The notes under the pieces were generated by a model. It ran no database searches. It had not been told where the DNA came from and was given only the letters and a program-made list of their open reading frames with translations. The translations under genes and the position numbers were made by a program. Below are positions 33,364 through 41,919 of a DNA stretch of 64,000 nucleotides, one piece after another (within the stretch, counting starts at the first letter, position 1; every line of letters begins with the position of its first letter). Source of the DNA: an uncultured Elusimicrobia bacterium (GTDB lineage: Bacteria; Elusimicrobiota; Elusimicrobia; UBA1565; UBA9628); assembly GCA_903881545.1 (NCBI GenBank), contig CAIRTQ010000086.1, positions 1 to 64,000 of the forward strand, given 5' to 3'.

Positions 33364-34956
33364 TCAGCGCCCGGCGCCGAACTCGATGTGGTAATCCTCG
33401 GGGTCCAAGGCCGCCGCCATGAGAAAATCCCATGAGGCACGGGGATCGTGCCGAAAATCCAGCAGCGTCCCGGCCAGGTAGTGCGCGAAGGCGTACGACA
33501 GCAGGACATCCCGCGCGTAGCTCTCCTCGCGACGCAGAGCATACCCGCGCCGCAAGACCGAAAGCTCCCAGAAATCCCCCCCGACAAGGCCGGGATCCAA
33601 AGTCTGGACCAGGCCAGCAGGAGTCAGCCCGCCCGCGGGCGTCAGGCCCAGACGCGCAAGATTCTGCAGGGACAACCCCAAAGCGAACCGCGGACTCTGG
33701 CCGGGGCCGATGTCCTGATAGTCCACGAGCCGGCGGCTGCGGCCGTCGGGCCGGGTCAGATCGAGGTAGCGCGAAGCGTAGAGCGCCGTGTCGCCGCCAG
33801 CCGCGGCGATGCTGCCGGGCGGCAAGGCCCGGCGCAAGTCCTTGACATAATCGAAGGCGCAGAAATCGTCGCGATGATAGCAGGGCCCCGCGCCGCGCCA
33901 AAGAGCGTGGCCCACCATGGCCGCCGCCAACAGCCAGGCGGCGCGCCTCCAGCGCCGGCCGACCCAGGCCAAACCGAAACCCGCCGCGACGCAGACGAGC
34001 ACCGCGGGCGCGACCAAGGCGGATTCCAGGACCGTGCGCGCCACCCATCCGCCCAGGTCGAACCGCGTCATGACGAAGAACGCCGGTCCGAAAGTCGCAA
34101 AAAGCACGGCCAGGCCCACGCAGAAACGCCGGCGGCCGCGCCAAAGCTCCACGCAGCCCAGGATGCCCAGGCCGAGCGCCAGAGGCGAAAGCGCCCCCCA
34201 AAGCTGCTCCCAAAAGCTCCCCAGAAGGCCCCAGGCCAGATCGAAGCTCATGGGCCGGCTCAGGCCCGCGGAGAGCTGCCAGGTCCCATATTCCCGGCGC
34301 GTGAGCAGCGCCCAGGCCCGGCTTGGCCCCGCGCGCAGCCAGAGGAAAGCGTAGACGCTCAAACCCAGTAGGAAGAGCGGCAGGCAGACCCGGACGAAGA
34401 TCCGCCAGTTGCGCTTGTCCGCCAGCGCCCCCTGCCAAAGGACAGCCAAACCGGGGACGGCCAGAATAAATGCTTGATGATTGACCAAAGCCAGGCCCAA
34501 GAGAAGGGCGCTCAATGCCGCGCGCCTGGGCAGCGCACCCTCGTCCCGGGACACCCCGGGGGCCAGCAGGATCATGGCCGCCAAAAACAGGCCGTGCAGA
34601 GAATACATCTCGCAGAGCAGACTAAACTTCCAAAGCGGCAGGCTGAATGCCAGCGCCAGGGCCGCGGCCGCAGCCGCCCAAGCGCCACAGGAGGCCTCCA
34701 ATATAAGGAAGACGACGGTCACGCAGCCGGCGCCTGCCGCCGCGGACATGAGGTTGAGCCGGTAAGCGGCATCGCCCCAGGGCAGAAGCCAAAGCCAAAG
34801 CCTGCCCAAAAGAACATAGAAAGGATAGCCGGGCGGGTGCGCGGGCGACAGGGTCAGGACCGCGACGGCCAGGTCCGCACTGTCGCGGGGCGCGATCGTG
34901 GGATAGGCGGTATAGACATAGACGGCGAACACTGTTAAGAAGATCAGCTTCTTCAT
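33364..34956 (-). CDS. DUF2723 (TMEM260-like) membrane protein, probable glycosyltransferase
   Basis: The 530-residue protein has the DUF2723 opening (YPTIAPRDSADLAVAVLTLS then AHPPGYPFYVLLGRLW) and about ten membrane helices in the first 350 residues, with a soluble C-terminal domain. DUF2723 proteins are related to protein O-mannosyltransferases (GT-C fold); the Asp of PRDSADL lies in the first external loop as expected for the catalytic residue. Overlaps the preceding gene by ATGA. With its neighbour it may glycosylate surface proteins such as the FlgD-Ig protein; that link is inference. Confidence 0.8.
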   Translation of the reverse strand: MKKLIFLTVFAVYVYTAYPTIAPRDSADLAVAVLTLSPAHPPGYPFYVLLGRLWLWLLPWGDAAYRLNLMSAAAGAGCVTVVFLILEASCGAWAAAAAALALAFSLPLWKFSLLCEMYSLHGLFLAAMILLAPGVSRDEGALPRRAALSALLLGLALVNHQAFILAVPGLAVLWQGALADKRNWRIFVRVCLPLFLLGLSVYAFLWLRAGPSRAWALLTRREYGTWQLSAGLSRPMSFDLAWGLLGSFWEQLWGALSPLALGLGILGCVELWRGRRRFCVGLAVLFATFGPAFFVMTRFDLGGWVARTVLESALVAPAVLVCVAAGFGLAWVGRRWRRAAWLLAAAMVGHALWRGAGPCYHRDDFCAFDYVKDLRRALPPGSIAAAGGDTALYASRYLDLTRPDGRSRRLVDYQDIGPGQSPRFALGLSLQNLARLGLTPAGGLTPAGLVQTLDPGLVGGDFWELSVLRRGYALRREESYARDVLLSYAFAHYLAGTLLDFRHDPRASWDFLMAAALDPEDYHIEFGAGR

Positions 34957-36446
34957 AGATCGGCGCAGGCCGGCTCGCGCCCCGGGCCGCGCTGGCGGGC
35001 CAGCTCCCGTATGGCCGCCAGCCAGGGAGAGTCCTGGCGGGCGAACAGGCCGCTCTCCTCGTCTGCGTAGGCCAGCCCCCAGCCGTTCTTGCCGCTCATC
35101 AGGTTGAATTCCGGAAATCTCCTGCTCACCAAAGCCAGTTCGGGGCGGCCCCGGTTCAGGACCGCGTCCCAGCGGCCCACGCCCATGATAAAATCAAGGT
35201 GCTCTCGATACACCTCCGAGGAATAAATCGTCTCCCGCCGCCCGTCCATGGAGACCCTCACGCGGGGTCCCAAATGGTGAAGGACATATTCCCCCCAATC
35301 GAAATGGACGACCATATTGCCATGGGCCCCGCCCGCCTTGAGCAACGCGACGGCGCGGACCGGATAGTGGGACACCTCCGGCTCCATCCGGATGCAGGAG
35401 CACTGCCGCCAGGCCACGACTGCCAGGGCCGCGGCCGCGGCAAAATGCAGGCCGGCCAGAGTAGCCCGCGCGCGGACGCCCAGGCCCGCGTCGCCGCGAT
35501 GGAACCGGTCCCAGGCGTCGGCGATATGCTCTCCCGCGAAGACCCAAAGCCCCATTACGAAGAAAAGGCTGTGGCGTACGGCCAAAAGCGGCAGCAAGGC
35601 CGTAACCGCCCATAGCGCCAGTTGCGTCCGGCTGAGGTGCCTGCGGCTCAACGCAAAGCCCAAGATGGCACAGGCCAACAGAACGACATAACCCGCGCCC
35701 GGGATGGTACGCACCGAAATCGGATTCCATTCCGAAATGTCCCAGCGCGGGCCCGTGGCCGTGCGCCAGAGGAACAGCCAAAGACTGATCCCATAGGGAT
35801 TAACCAAAGTGGCCAAGGCACAGCCCAGGCAACCCCCCAACCACTGCCGCCGCAGCAAGGCCCAAAGGAGCAGCAGGCCCAGGCCCGCGGCGAAGCCTCC
35901 ATGCAGGTTGGCCCAAAAGGCAAAGAAGAGAGGCGTCAGCCAAAGGGAGCGCCGCTCTCCAGCCTCGGCGGCGTGGATCGTGAGCAAGGTCAGGAGAAAG
36001 AACAGGAAAGAAAACACCCCAGGCCGCAATGCGCCGAAGTGGTGGGTAAACGGCAGCAAGCTCAAGGCCAGGAGCAGGTTAGCCCGTAGAGGGCTCAAGC
36101 CGCGCCGGAGCAAGAAGCGGCGACCGATCCATACGGTCAGTCCGTAGACCGCGGTTTTAAGGATGACAAGGCCAGCGGGGCCGAAGCGAGAGAACACAGC
36201 AGCGAAGACGGCTTCAGCCAGCCACTCGTGGTTGATCCAAAGCCGGCCCGCCGTCAAGTAGGAATAGGGGTCCTCCCGGATGACGCGGCCCGATGCCAAG
36301 AAGTCCCGGCCGAACCTCAGATGTCCCCAGAGGTCCGGGTCGGCCAAGGTCAAGGAGCACGCGTAAAATACCGCGCCCCAGAACAGACAGGTCAGGCTGA
36401 GGTCCCACCAACCCGACGCCCGCCGTTCTAAGCCCTGGAGGCCCAA
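34953..36446 (-). CDS. GT-C-like polytopic membrane protein
   Basis: About 497 residues with ten or more membrane helices and a soluble C-terminus. The first external loop has DPDLWGHLRFGRDFL followed by DPYSYLTAGRLWINHEWLAE, a pattern typical of uncharacterised GT-C-type membrane proteins that use lipid-linked sugars. The start is uncertain: no ATG lies near the first helix. A TTG at 36446, overlapping the tsaD stop by 19 bases, is the best candidate. It is coupled to the DUF2723 gene by ATGA. Confidence 0.6.
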   Translation of the reverse strand: MGLQGLERRASGWWDLSLTCLFWGAVFYACSLTLADPDLWGHLRFGRDFLASGRVIREDPYSYLTAGRLWINHEWLAEAVFAAVFSRFGPAGLVILKTAVYGLTVWIGRRFLLRRGLSPLRANLLLALSLLPFTHHFGALRPGVFSFLFFLLTLLTIHAAEAGERRSLWLTPLFFAFWANLHGGFAAGLGLLLLWALLRRQWLGGCLGCALATLVNPYGISLWLFLWRTATGPRWDISEWNPISVRTIPGAGYVVLLACAILGFALSRRHLSRTQLALWAVTALLPLLAVRHSLFFVMGLWVFAGEHIADAWDRFHRGDAGLGVRARATLAGLHFAAAAALAVVAWRQCSCIRMEPEVSHYPVRAVALLKAGGAHGNMVVHFDWGEYVLHHLGPRVRVSMDGRRETIYSSEVYREHLDFIMGVGRWDAVLNRGRPELALVSRRFPEFNLMSGKNGWGLAYADEESGLFARQDSPWLAAIRELARQRGPGREPACADL

Positions 36447-37429
36447 TTCTCGAACCCCAATCCCGGATCGCAGCGCAAGGAGCCGCCCCGGAGGCCCCAG
36501 CGCAGACGATGCCAGGCGGCCTGCGCGAGCATGGCCCCGTTGTCCGTGCACAGCACGGGCGGAGGGATGCTCACGCGCAGGCCCTGCTCGCTTGCCGCAG
36601 CCGTAAATGCCGCGCGCAGGCGGGAATTGGACGCCACCCCGCCGCCCACCACGATGTCCTTGACCCCGTGGCTCTGCGCCGCGGCCACGGTCTTGCGCAC
36701 CAAGGTCTCCACCACCGCCTCCTGGAACGAGGCGCAAAGGTCGGCGACGGCGCGCCGCGTGAGAGGCTGGCCGCGGCCCTGGACATGATAGAGCACCGCG
36801 GTCTTGATCCCCGCAAAAGAGAAATCCCAGGTGCCGGGCATGAGCGGCCGGGTGAAGGGCACCGCCGCAGGGTCGCCGCCACGGGCCAGCCGGTCTATGA
36901 CCGGCCCGCCGGGATAGCTCAGGCCTAGCATGCGCGCCACCTTGTCATAGGCCTCGCCCGCGGCGTCGTCGCGCGTGCGACCCAGCAGGCGGTAGCGCCC
37001 CGGAGCCCGGCAGAGCAGCAGGTCCGTATGCCCGCCCGAGACGATGAGGGTCACCAGCGGAAAGCGCAGCCGGCCGCAGAGTTCGGCCGCGAAGACATGG
37101 CCTTCCAGATGATTGACGGCGATCACCGGGCAGCCCTCGGTCTCGCCCACCGCCAAGGCGGCCATCTTGCCCACCAGCAGGGGTCCCATCAGTCCCGGGC
37201 CTCGGGCGAAGGCCACTGCGTCAGGGCGGCCGCCGGCCTCGCGCAGCGCGGCCTCCACCACCTGGCCGATGCGCTGCAGGTGCGCGCGCGCGGCCAGCTC
37301 CGGGACCACACCCCGGTAGCGGCGGTGCAGGCGGACCTGCGAGGAGACGATATTGGAGAGGATGCGGCCGTCCTCGACCACGGCCGCGGCCGTCTCGTCA
37401 CAGGTCGTCTCGATGCCGAGGACTCTCAA
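36428..37429 (-). CDS. tsaD: tRNA threonylcarbamoyladenosine (t6A) synthesis protein TsaD
   Basis: The 333-residue protein is a full-length TsaD/Kae1: IETTCDETAAAVV at the N-terminus, metal-binding HLEGH near residue 106, LIVSGGHTDL, and the C-terminal GGGVASNSRLR with CTDNGAMLAQAAW. It transfers the threonylcarbamoyl group to A37 of ANN-decoding tRNAs, together with TsaB, TsaC and TsaE, which are not in the window. It starts inside the stop of the protease gene (ATGA). Confidence 0.97.
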   Translation of the reverse strand: MRVLGIETTCDETAAAVVEDGRILSNIVSSQVRLHRRYRGVVPELAARAHLQRIGQVVEAALREAGGRPDAVAFARGPGLMGPLLVGKMAALAVGETEGCPVIAVNHLEGHVFAAELCGRLRFPLVTLIVSGGHTDLLLCRAPGRYRLLGRTRDDAAGEAYDKVARMLGLSYPGGPVIDRLARGGDPAAVPFTRPLMPGTWDFSFAGIKTAVLYHVQGRGQPLTRRAVADLCASFQEAVVETLVRKTVAAAQSHGVKDIVVGGGVASNSRLRAAFTAAASEQGLRVSIPPPVLCTDNGAMLAQAAWHRLRWGLRGGSLRCDPGLGFENWASRA

Positions 37430-38808
37430 TTATCCTTGCCTTTCAGGCAGCCCAGCACGCCGCGGGCCTTGAGCAGCGCCACGGCGCGCTCCAGCGCCTC
37501 GTCGCGCACGATGTCGCTGCTCTTAGCCGCAGAGCGCGGCTTCTTGCCGGGCTCGTAGACCAGCTCCCATTGCGCGAAGAGCTTCTCGTTGATATCGCGC
37601 CCGGCCGGGACCGCGATGTCCGGAGTGATGCCGCCCGTCTTCTTCTTCTCGTCGCGATGGATGGAGCGGCCGCTGGGCGTGTAGTAGCGCGCCACGGTCA
37701 GGCGCAGCGCCGAGTTGTCCGGCAGGGGGACCACGGACTGAACGCTAGCCTTGCCGTAAGTACGCGCGCCCATGAGCACGGCACGGCGGTGATCCTGTAG
37801 TGCCCCGGCCACGATCTCCGCTCCGGAGGCGGAGGCCTCGTTGATGAGGACCACCAAGGGCAGGTCCTGGTAGGGCGCCTGGGCCGCGCCGCGGAACTCC
37901 TGGCGGGTGGCGGCGCGGCGGCCCTGCGTGTAGACGATCAGCTTGTTGCCGCCCAGGAAGCTGGAGGCGACGTCGACCGCCGCGGTCAGCAGGCCGCCGG
38001 GGTTGAAGCGCAGGTCCAGCACCAGTCCCGCCAGCCCGCCCTTGGTCAAGGCGCGCATGGCGTCGTGGAAATCCGCGACGGTGTGGCCGCTGAACTCCGA
38101 GATGCGCAGGTAGCCGATCTGGTCCTCCATGCGGCGCTGGCGCACGCTCTCGATCTTGATGCTCTCGCGGACCAGATCGAAGTCCTTCCGTGTCCCGGGC
38201 TCCTCCATGGCCTGGCCGTCCTCGTCCGCCTCGTCGCGGCCCCGCTCGGCGGCCGCCGCCTCCGCCGGCTCGGTCCAGCGCTGGACGCCGATCTTGAGCT
38301 TGGTCCCGGCCGCGCCCCGCAGCTTGTCCATGGCATCGGCGACCTGGAGGTCCTTGGCGCTCTCGCCGTCGATCGCCACGATACGGTCGCCGGGCAGCAG
38401 GCCCGCCCGGTAGGCGGGCGTGCCGGGCATGGGCGTGAGCACGGTCAGCCAGTCGTCCTTCATGTAGAGGCGCACGCCGATGCCTCCGAACTGGCCCTCG
38501 GTCTCGGCCGTGATCTCGCGATGGGCCTCGGGCTCCATGAACTGGGAGAAGGGGTCGAGCGTGCGCACCATGCCGCCGGCGGCGCCGTAGATGAGCTTCT
38601 GGGCGTCCGTATCGTCCACGTAGCTATCCTGGATGAGGTTGAGCACGTCCACCAAGAGGCTCAGTTGCTCGTAGGTCTTGTCGTTGGTGCGGGCCGCGGC
38701 CGCGGCCGGGGGCTTCCCCGGGGCCGCGGCAGGGACGGCAGCGGACGGCGCCGCGCCCCACGCCGGCGACAAGATGCAGGCCAAGACCACGCCCAGTATC
38801 GTTCTCAT
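37426..38808 (-). CDS. C-terminal processing protease (S41, Ctp family)
   Basis: A 460-residue periplasmic protease: signal peptide (ILGVVLACILSPAWGA), an N-terminal helical region, a PDZ domain at about 115-180 (GIGVRLYMKDDW, AGLLPGDRIVAIDG), then the S41 core with the catalytic Ser in NEASASGAEIVAGAL and Lys in YGKASVQSVVPL. An acidic insert of about 30 residues (EPAEAAAAERGRDEADEDGQ) interrupts the region after the PDZ domain. The start at 38808 has AGGAG eight bases upstream. Ctp proteases trim envelope proteins and regulate murein hydrolases, which fits the neighbouring envC-like gene. Confidence 0.92.
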   Translation of the reverse strand: MRTILGVVLACILSPAWGAAPSAAVPAAAPGKPPAAAAARTNDKTYEQLSLLVDVLNLIQDSYVDDTDAQKLIYGAAGGMVRTLDPFSQFMEPEAHREITAETEGQFGGIGVRLYMKDDWLTVLTPMPGTPAYRAGLLPGDRIVAIDGESAKDLQVADAMDKLRGAAGTKLKIGVQRWTEPAEAAAAERGRDEADEDGQAMEEPGTRKDFDLVRESIKIESVRQRRMEDQIGYLRISEFSGHTVADFHDAMRALTKGGLAGLVLDLRFNPGGLLTAAVDVASSFLGGNKLIVYTQGRRAATRQEFRGAAQAPYQDLPLVVLINEASASGAEIVAGALQDHRRAVLMGARTYGKASVQSVVPLPDNSALRLTVARYYTPSGRSIHRDEKKKTGGITPDIAVPAGRDINEKLFAQWELVYEPGKKPRSAAKSSDIVRDEALERAVALLKARGVLGCLKGKDN

Positions 38809-38825
38809 GCGGATATCTCCTGACG

Positions 38826-39953
38826 CTACGACTTGCTTTTCAGCCAAAGCATGGGGTCCAGGGCCTGCGTGCCCCGGCGCAGTTCCAAGTAAAGGGCGCC
38901 CTTGCCATTGGCCGCGCCCGCCGTGCCTAAGCCCTCGCCCGCGCCCACCGCGGCGCCCTTGCCCTTGAGGATGTCGCCCAACTCTCCGTAGATGCTGTAG
39001 AACCCGTTGCCGTGGTCGAGGATGACGACCTTGCCGTAGGACCGGAACTCGCCGGAGTAGATGACCCGGCCCGCTCCGACCGCGGCGACCACGGCCGCCG
39101 GCTGAGTCTCGAAGGTCACCCCTTGATGGATGGCCCAGGTGTGGAGCTCGGGGTCGCGCTCCCGGCCGAAGGGGCGTCTCAGCACGCCGTCCACGGGCCA
39201 GGGCAAGGAATTCCTAGCCATCTCCGGCAGCGCGGCGCCGGGGCGCGCGTAAGGCTTCCTGCTGGCGAGCTGGGCGAGCAATTTCGTCAGGGCCACCTTG
39301 GTCTCTTCGAGTTCCCGGGCGCGCTTCTCGGCCGCCGCCACCTTGCCGTGGGCCTCGCTGACGGCGGCCTGCGTCCGCGTGAATTGCTCATGCAAGGCGA
39401 GCGCCTCGCTCTGGGCCTGGCGGCTTTTGTCCTGCAACCCGTCCGCCCGGCTGCGCGCCGCCGCGGCCGCGGCCTCGGTCTTGCGGCGATAGCCGCGCAG
39501 GCTGGCGGCGATGCGCGCGTCTTCCAAGAGGGCGCCGCGGTGCAGGGCCTCGGCCCAGAGGGTCCGGCCGCCCCAGGCCTCCTCGCGCTCGGCCAAGCCG
39601 GAGGCGTAGTCCCGGAACTCGCCGTAGATGACGGAGGTCCAGAAGCCGGAGGCGAATTTGAGCGCGCCCAGGCGCGATTTGAGTTCGGAGCGCCGGCTCT
39701 CGGCCCGATGGATTTTGCCCTCGATGGCGTTGATCCTGCCACGGGTCTGGGAGTCCTGGCTGGCGAGCTTGTTGAGGTTGCGGCTGAGCGCCGCCTCCTG
39801 GCGGCGGTATTCCTCCAAGGCGGCCTTGGTCTGGCCGAGCTCCTTCTGGATGCGGCCGAGTTCGCGGCGCTGGTTTTGCGTCTGCGCGGGCGCGGACGGC
39901 GCCGCGAAGAGCAGCGCGGCGAGTATTAGGCCTGCGCGTCCGGGACTTTCCAT
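38826..39953 (-). CDS. EnvC-like murein hydrolase activator with degenerate LytM domain
   Basis: The 375-residue protein has a signal peptide (LILAALLFAAPSAPAQ), about 200 residues of coiled coil, and a C-terminal M23/LytM domain (WPVDGVLRRPFGRERDP). Zinc ligands are missing: the HxxxD element reads HQGVT and the HxH element reads LYLEL. Like EnvC it is therefore probably an amidase activator, not an enzyme. The gene overlaps the end of ftsX by 28 bases, and in known systems EnvC is recruited to the periplasmic loop of FtsX. The start at 39953 follows from the signal peptide. Confidence 0.9.
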   Translation of the reverse strand: MESPGRAGLILAALLFAAPSAPAQTQNQRRELGRIQKELGQTKAALEEYRRQEAALSRNLNKLASQDSQTRGRINAIEGKIHRAESRRSELKSRLGALKFASGFWTSVIYGEFRDYASGLAEREEAWGGRTLWAEALHRGALLEDARIAASLRGYRRKTEAAAAAARSRADGLQDKSRQAQSEALALHEQFTRTQAAVSEAHGKVAAAEKRARELEETKVALTKLLAQLASRKPYARPGAALPEMARNSLPWPVDGVLRRPFGRERDPELHTWAIHQGVTFETQPAAVVAAVGAGRVIYSGEFRSYGKVVILDHGNGFYSIYGELGDILKGKGAAVGAGEGLGTAGAANGKGALYLELRRGTQALDPMLWLKSKS

Positions 39954-40678
39954 GGCGAGCAGAGCCCGGCGGAGCAGGCGCAGGCGGCCCAGGTGACGAG
40001 CTGCCTGGATACCAGCGGCAGTTCCCACCAGGGGAGGTATCGGCGCGCGGGCCAGGCCGCGGCCAGGGCCAGGGCCATGCCGGCGGCGGCGCCGACCGCG
40101 GACCAGGCTATGGCGGGGACCGCGGCCCAGAGGCCGGGCCGGGACATGCGCCAGAGGGCCAGCGTGAGGATGATGGCCACGGCGCACAGCAGGGCGCTGA
40201 GCAGAAGGGAGAGGAAGTGGCCGTAGAGCTGGGCTTGGAGGATGGCGCGGGCCTGGCCGGGGCGATAGCGGAGGTCGGCCCAGTCAGCGGCGCCGCGCGC
40301 GGCGGCGAGCCATTGCGGAAAGCTTTTGAGCCCGGCGGGTGTGGGGCGGACGGCGAAGGCGGAGTGGAGTGGGTTTTCGCCGATCCAGGTAATGGAGTCT
40401 ACGAGCTCGGGGTCTTCGCGGCGGAGGGTGGCGAGGGCTTCGTCGCGGGGGATGTAGAGGGCGGCTTGGACCTGGGGGAGGGCTTGGAGCTTTTCCTGGA
40501 GGATTTTTTCCTGGCCGGGAGTGGGTTCGTCCCTGAGGAACATGATGACCTGGAAGTCGTCACGGAGGAGGCGTTCGAAACGGCCGACCTGGGCACGGAC
40601 AAGGATGAGGCTTTCGCCGGCCATGCCGGCCATGACGGCGACGAGGAGGGTGAGGAGACGGCGGAGTCGGGAGCTCAT
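39926..40678 (-). CDS. ftsX: FtsX-like division protein
   Basis: A 250-residue FtsX: one membrane helix at 8-25, an external domain of about 130 residues (VIMFLRDEPTPGQEKILQEK, DSITWIGENPLHSAFAV), then three membrane helices with a short C-terminal tail. FtsX pairs with the ATPase FtsE to control septal hydrolysis; no ftsE is found upstream, where a toxin-antitoxin gene begins, so it must lie elsewhere. A TATACT hexamer is 12 bases before the ATG. It is the first gene of the operon with envC, ctp and tsaD. Confidence 0.85.
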   Translation of the reverse strand: MSSRLRRLLTLLVAVMAGMAGESLILVRAQVGRFERLLRDDFQVIMFLRDEPTPGQEKILQEKLQALPQVQAALYIPRDEALATLRREDPELVDSITWIGENPLHSAFAVRPTPAGLKSFPQWLAAARGAADWADLRYRPGQARAILQAQLYGHFLSLLLSALLCAVAIILTLALWRMSRPGLWAAVPAIAWSAVGAAAGMALALAAAWPARRYLPWWELPLVSRQLVTWAACACSAGLCSPWKVPDAQA

Positions 40679-40791
40679 GAAATCTTAGGAAGTATACAAA
40701 AATGAGGGGACGGGCCTTGTGGGCGCGCGGCGCTATTGGGGACTATGCCCTATGAGGATGAGGCGCGAATTCTTGCGCTTGGTTCGGCCCT

Positions 40792-41010
40792 CTATACGGC
40801 CCATTTGAGTTCAAGCTTCTTGTGATGCAAAGCGCAATCTCGCAGGTATAGGTTGATCAGGTTCTGGTAGGGCATCCCGACTTCGGTTCCCAGCGCCTTG
40901 AAGTAGGACACGGTCCCTTTATCCAAGCGAATAGTAATGGGCTGCTTCAGCCGGGATATATAAGGGTTCCTTTCGGACTTCATCTTCGAGAAATCATAAT
41001 GTGTTCTCAT
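40792..41010 (-). CDS. brnA: BrnA-type antitoxin
   Basis: A 72-residue protein with the BrnA pattern ITIRLDKGTVSYFKALGTEVGMPYQ in a ribbon-helix-helix fold, ending INLYLRDCALHHKKLELKW. The start at 41010 has GGAGGT six bases upstream; a start at 41040 would overlap the toxin. It is downstream of its toxin gene, the usual order for BrnTA, and would repress the operon and neutralise BrnT. Confidence 0.85.
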   Translation of the reverse strand: MRTHYDFSKMKSERNPYISRLKQPITIRLDKGTVSYFKALGTEVGMPYQNLINLYLRDCALHHKKLELKWAV

Positions 41011-41014
41011 AGGG

Positions 41015-41299
41015 TTACCTCCAGTAGTTCTCTGCTTCATGTTTATCAGCTTTTCTCGCTGAAATGATGCGAATCACCGTGTCGTTCTTTCGGTGACAGT
41101 GGCACACAACGAGGACGTGAAGTTTGAAGCTCATGCCAAGCATGATGAATCGGTCCTCATCTTGCGAATGGTCGGGATCAAAGAATCGCACGGCGTTCTC
41201 ATCAAAAAACACGGTCTGCGCCTCTTCAAAAGAAATGCCGTGTTTTCTGACGTTATCCCTGCCCTTGGCGGCATCCCATTCGAAATGCAGATCGCTCAT
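41015..41299 (-). CDS. brnT: BrnT-type ribonuclease toxin
   Basis: A full-length 94-residue BrnT: FEWDAAKGRDNVRKHGISFE, DPDHSQDEDRFIMLGMSF, and the closing VIRIISARKADKHE. BrnT toxins are RNases of the RelE fold that stop translation. The start at 41299 is set by a promoter (TTGACT-N17-CACAAT) that puts +1 on the ATG. It is four bases from brnA. Confidence 0.9.
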   Translation of the reverse strand: MSDLHFEWDAAKGRDNVRKHGISFEEAQTVFFDENAVRFFDPDHSQDEDRFIMLGMSFKLHVLVVCHCHRKNDTVIRIISARKADKHEAENYWR

Positions 41300-41305
41300 A
41301 TGTAC

Positions 41306-41334
41306 ATTGTGCATAGAATCACGGGAAGAGTCAA
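41306..41334 (-). promoter_or_regulatory. Promoter of brnTA (leaderless)
   Basis: Minus strand -35 TTGACT (41334-41329), a 17-base spacer and -10 CACAAT (41311-41306), followed by six bases and the brnT ATG. The -10 is weaker than in the other leaderless promoters, but the spacing is the same. Confidence 0.6.
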
Positions 41335-41356
41335 TGCCTTGTTTGGCGCGGCGGCG

Positions 41357-41593
41357 TCAGTGCATGATGTAACGGCTCGCGTAGGCATCGATGAGCCTGC
41401 GGATCATCTGCTGGTAGGGGGCGTGGTACTTTTCCGCGGCCTTCTTGAAGAACTCCACGCTCGATTTGCTCAGCGTCATCGTTACTTTGACGCTTTCGTC
41501 TTTGAAAGCGAGTTCCTCCGGAGGAGGCAGGAAATCCTTGACCAGCCGGACCTTCCCAAGCGGCTCATCCGTGTACTTTATTTTCTTTTTCAT
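41357..41593 (-). CDS. Second BrnA-like antitoxin (orphaned)
   Basis: A 78-residue protein with a basic start (MKKKIKYTDEPLGKVRLV) and the antitoxin core VKVTMTLSKSSVEFFKKAAEKYHAPYQQMIRRLIDAYA, similar in pattern to the BrnA at 40792. Its ATG overlaps the stop of the truncated toxin (ATGA). Because the toxin lacks its C-terminal half, the antitoxin may be kept for cross-regulation or as a remnant. Confidence 0.8.
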   Translation of the reverse strand: MKKKIKYTDEPLGKVRLVKDFLPPPEELAFKDESVKVTMTLSKSSVEFFKKAAEKYHAPYQQMIRRLIDAYASRYIMH

Positions 41594-41736
41594 AAATGGC
41601 CTTCCCCACTGTGGCCCAAGTCCTCGGCGATGATGCGTTGGGGGTCGAGGAATGCGTATTGCGCGGCCTTGAAGGATACGTGGTGTTTTGACTGATTCTC
41701 CAGGTCCTTCCTGTCGTCCCATTCAAAACTCAGCAT
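41590..41736 (-). pseudogene. Truncated BrnT toxin (48 aa)
   Basis: The frame reads MLSFEWDDRKDLENQSKHHV, then SFKAAQYAFLDPQRIIAEDLGHSGEGHL and a stop. It matches the first half of BrnT (FEWD, KH.VSF.AA, D..HS..E), but the second half with the RIISAR block is absent. The TGA overlaps the antitoxin ATG, as expected when a deletion joins the middle of the toxin to the antitoxin. It is probably inactive. It is too short to be noticed as a gene by length alone. Confidence 0.8.
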
Positions 41737-41757
41737 GCCCAGCAATAGTGTAGCATT

Positions 41758-41779
41758 TATATGGCTATATTGCCATATA
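41758..41779. promoter_or_regulatory. AT-rich inverted repeat, probable operator
   Basis: TATATGGC (41758-41765) and its exact complement GCCATATA (41772-41779) with a six-base spacer lie 22 bases before the truncated toxin start. A third ATGGCTAT follows at 41785-41792. Position and symmetry fit autoregulation by the adjacent antitoxin. Confidence 0.55.
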
Positions 41780-41898
41780 TAATTATGGCTATTAGGAAAC
41801 TATCCGACTCAAAAATTAATACGTCTGCCCGCCTAACGTGACGCTCTGACGCGCGCGCTATTGGTGCTCCTCATGGCGCGCGGCGGCAGAAGCGCGTG

Positions 41899-41907
41899 GT
41901 TCGGCAG
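41899..41907. repeat. Left copy of an inverted 9-base repeat flanking the restriction module
   Basis: GTTCGGCAG lies 13 bases beyond the stop of the restriction endonuclease gene. The complement CTGCCGAAC occurs twice beyond the other end of the module (44332-44340 and 44349-44357). A chance match of nine bases cannot be excluded. Confidence 0.35.
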
Positions 41908-41919
41908 TCACTCCGTTTG

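Noticed and set aside
33302-34438. Upstream half of the 666-residue frame that contains the coiled-coil gene
   Set aside because: It overlaps the DUF2723 gene in another frame and has Pro/Arg/Gly-rich composition; only the part after the GTG at 33301 looks coding.
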